DNA from: an uncultured Pelagibacteraceae bacterium
Lineage (GTDB): Bacteria; Pseudomonadota; Alphaproteobacteria; Pelagibacterales; Pelagibacteraceae
Assembly: GCA_902589455.1 (NCBI GenBank)
Contig: CACISX010000005.1
Span: forward strand, 1 to 64,000
Reading direction: 5' to 3'
Length of the DNA stretch: 64,000 bases
The notes under the pieces: generated by a model
Database searches by the model: none
Told to the model about the DNA's origin: nothing
What the model saw: the letters and a program-made list of their open reading frames with translations, nothing else
Position numbers and translations under genes: made by a program
In this document: in pieces, positions 61,646 through 64,000 of the stretch
Layout: every line of letters begins with the position of its first letter
Position numbering within the stretch: the first letter of the stretch is position 1

Positions 61646-61673
61646 TTGATTTACTTTAATTTTAGCCTATAAG
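61646..61673 (+). promoter_or_regulatory. candidate rRNA operon promoter
   Basis: TTGATT and TATAAG are 16 bases apart, about 208 bases before the 16S gene, followed by a long leader. Position and spacing fit P-rrn; a G/C-containing segment (GACGTG) follows the -10 box as a possible discriminator. Confidence 0.5.
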
Positions 61674-61881
61674 ACGTGAACTTTCTCTACAAATTATTGT
61701 TAAAACAATAAGTTTATTGAGGATTATTGAGCATTTTCAGCTCAATTAGCTATTTAAAAAGTTAATATTTAAGAAGAGAAGTGTGGACGGTTAAGGTTAC
61801 CAAAAATTTGTCGTACACACTTCAGAATCATATAAATTTTATTCTTAGAATTTATATTGAAGCTAGTGTGCGCCGTTTTTA
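61674..61881 (+). other. rRNA operon leader with stem-loops
   Basis: The 335-base gap between the peptidase start (61546) and the 16S gene holds the promoter and this leader, and no gene. The leader contains ATTGAGC/GCTCAAT (61726-61746), a short GCTATTTAAAAAG at 61749-61761 that may be a boxA-like antitermination element (weak), and GAAGTGTG/CACACTTC (61778-61823). Part of the leader pairs with the spacer after 16S (see next entries). Confidence 0.6.
61768..61800 (+). other. 5' half of the 16S precursor processing stalk
   Basis: This leader segment (TTTAAGAAGAGAA ... GGACGGT ... TTA) is complementary to 63401-63432 after the 16S gene with few mismatches, forming a helix of about 30 pairs that brings both ends of pre-16S together as an RNase III-type substrate. 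Confidence 0.8.
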
Positions 61882-63357
<1,476 letters not shown>

Positions 63358-63400
63358 AAGGATGAATAAAATTAAAATTTTATTCTAAAAAATATACAGG

Positions 63401-63433
63401 TAATGTTGACCGTCCTCATTTCTCTTCTTAAAT
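63401..63433 (+). other. 3' half of the 16S precursor processing stalk
   Basis: Spacer bases TAATGTTGACCGTCCTCATT followed by TCTCTTCTTAAA pair with leader 61768-61800. The helix lies between the 16S 3' end and tRNA-Ile. Confidence 0.8.
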
Positions 63434-63452
63434 TAGTGTTTCTCTTGCATGG

Positions 63453-63529
63453 GGGCCGGTAGCTCAGTTGGTTAGAGCACACCCTTGATAAGGGTGGGGT
63501 CGAAAGTTCGAGTCTTTCTCGGCCCACCA
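63453..63529 (+). tRNA. tRNA-Ile(GAT)
   Basis: Seventy-seven bases with encoded CCA in the 16S-23S spacer. Acceptor GGGCCGG/TCGGCCC; anticodon loop TTGATAA gives GAT; the T loop TTCGAGT is normal. The Ile-Ala pair in the rRNA spacer is the usual bacterial arrangement. Confidence 0.97.
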
Positions 63530-63541
63530 ATTTAAGATCAT

Positions 63542-63617
63542 GGGGGATTAGCTCAGCTGGGAGAGCGCCTGATTTGCATTCAGGAGGTCAGCGGTTCGAT
63601 CCCGCTATCCTCCACCA
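63542..63617 (+). tRNA. tRNA-Ala(TGC)
   Basis: Seventy-six bases with encoded CCA, 12 bases after tRNA-Ile. Acceptor GGGGGAT/ATCCTCC (one G-U), anticodon loop TTTGCAT gives TGC, T loop TTCGATC is normal. Second spacer tRNA of the rRNA operon. Confidence 0.97.
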
Positions 63618-63674
63618 AAACACTTAGTTATAAAAATTGTGAATAATAAATAATTAATATCAATATCTATATCC

Positions 63675-63741
63675 GAACATTAGTAATGTTATTAGCTAAT
63701 GTTCAAAAAAAATTTGATTCAACACAGAATTTTTTTCTGTG
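63675..63741 (+). other. stem-loops upstream of 23S rRNA
   Basis: Two hairpins between tRNA-Ala and 23S: GAACATTAG/CTAATGTTC (63675-63704) and CACAGAA/TTCTGTG (63723-63741). They are probably part of the pre-23S processing structure, whose other half would lie beyond the window. Confidence 0.55.
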
Positions 63742-63746
63742 CATAA

Positions 63747-64000
63747 ATCAAGCGTTTAAGGGCGTGTAGTGGATGCCTTGGCACTGAAAGCCGATGAAGG
63801 ACGTGATATACTGCGATAAGTTTCGGGGAGCTGTATGTAAGTTTTGATCCGAAAATTTCCGAATGGGGAAACCCACCACTTTATGTGGTACTTTAAACTG
63901 AATACATAGGTTTAAAGAGACAACCTGGAGAACTGAAACATCTAAGTAACCAGAGGAAAAGAAATCAATTGAGATTCCGTTAGTAGTGGCGAGCGAAAGC
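63747..64000 (+). rRNA. rrl: 23S ribosomal RNA, 5' part
   Basis: The first roughly 254 bases of 23S. Conserved 5' segments are AGTGGATGCCTTGGCACTGA, GCCGATGAAGGACG, the GGGGAAACCCACC region and AGTAGTGGCGAGCGAAAGC at the window end. The 5' end is set by analogy with other 23S genes (TCAAGCG), accurate to a few bases. Confidence 0.97.

Overview
The window is a very AT-rich, tightly packed stretch of a streamlined alphaproteobacterial chromosome. It most likely comes from the SAR11 clade (Candidatus Pelagibacter or a close relative). Reasons: A/T-ending codons throughout; gene orders typical of Alphaproteobacteria (murA-DUF2948-hisD-infA, cmk-rpsA-ihfB, kdsD-lptC-lptB, rpmH-rnpA-yidD-yidC, prfA-prmC-DUF4167, kdsB-pheA); a GcrA regulator; a 16S gene that carries at 62290-62311 the segment I remember as the target of the SAR11-441R probe; and a tandem glycine riboswitch in front of malate synthase, an arrangement published for SAR11. 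I see no insertion sequence, prophage, CRISPR array, integron or plasmid function. This is core genome.

Layout. 1-1504: aroB (cut by the window edge) and aroK on the minus strand. 1562-5711: a small membrane protein, a large exported protein of unknown function, then def-fmt-truA. 5691-13084 (minus): rpmH-rnpA-yidD-yidC-argB-HAD hydrolase-dapD-dapE-HDAC-like deacylase-SET-domain protein. 13182-21895 (plus): TVP38-type membrane protein (with tRNA-Thr facing it), two small basic proteins, dcd-murA-DUF2948-hisD-infA-tRNA-Phe, a cold-shock gene with a terminator, then tRNA-His-hisS-hisZ-hisG. 21878-25740: rmuC (minus), a RecB/MGME1-like nuclease and an ExoI-like exonuclease, and thioredoxin. 25737-38168 (minus): an almost gap-free 14-gene run, rnd-kdsD-lptC-lptB-aroA-cmk-rpsA-ihfB-pyrF-trpF-trpB-trpA-accD-folC. 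38185-46867: an NDUFA9-like protein, gcrA, argD-argF, cytochrome c, kdsB-pheA, SRP RNA and dnaX-ybaB-recR. 46842-61546: glcB with its riboswitch, accA, secA, argJ, DUF1178, ubiG, lysC-ispG-prfA-prmC-DUF4167 and an M23 peptidase. 61646-64000: the rRNA operon with promoter, leader, 16S, tRNA-Ile, tRNA-Ala and the first part of 23S.

How the genes work together. The window serves amino-acid synthesis (aromatic: aroA/B/K, pheA, trpA/B/F; arginine: argB/D/F/J; lysine: dapD/E, lysC; histidine: hisD/G/Z), the cell envelope (murA, kdsB/D, lptB/C, M23 peptidase), fatty-acid initiation (accA/D), protein synthesis and export (def/fmt, infA, prfA/prmC, rpsA, SRP RNA, secA, yidC), and DNA maintenance (dnaX, recR, rmuC and two exonucleases).

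The most interesting signals are departures from family rules inside ordinary genes. CMP kinase has lost its Walker A lysine. TrpB has Asp in place of its catalytic Glu. tRNA-Phe and tRNA-Thr have non-canonical T-loops. tRNA-His lacks G-1 and sits four bases before hisS. dnaX carries an in-frame A AAA AAG heptamer with a nearby -1 stop. The SRP RNA has a UAAC-type tetraloop. AccA ends in a predicted membrane segment. SET-type and HDAC-type proteins are neighbours.
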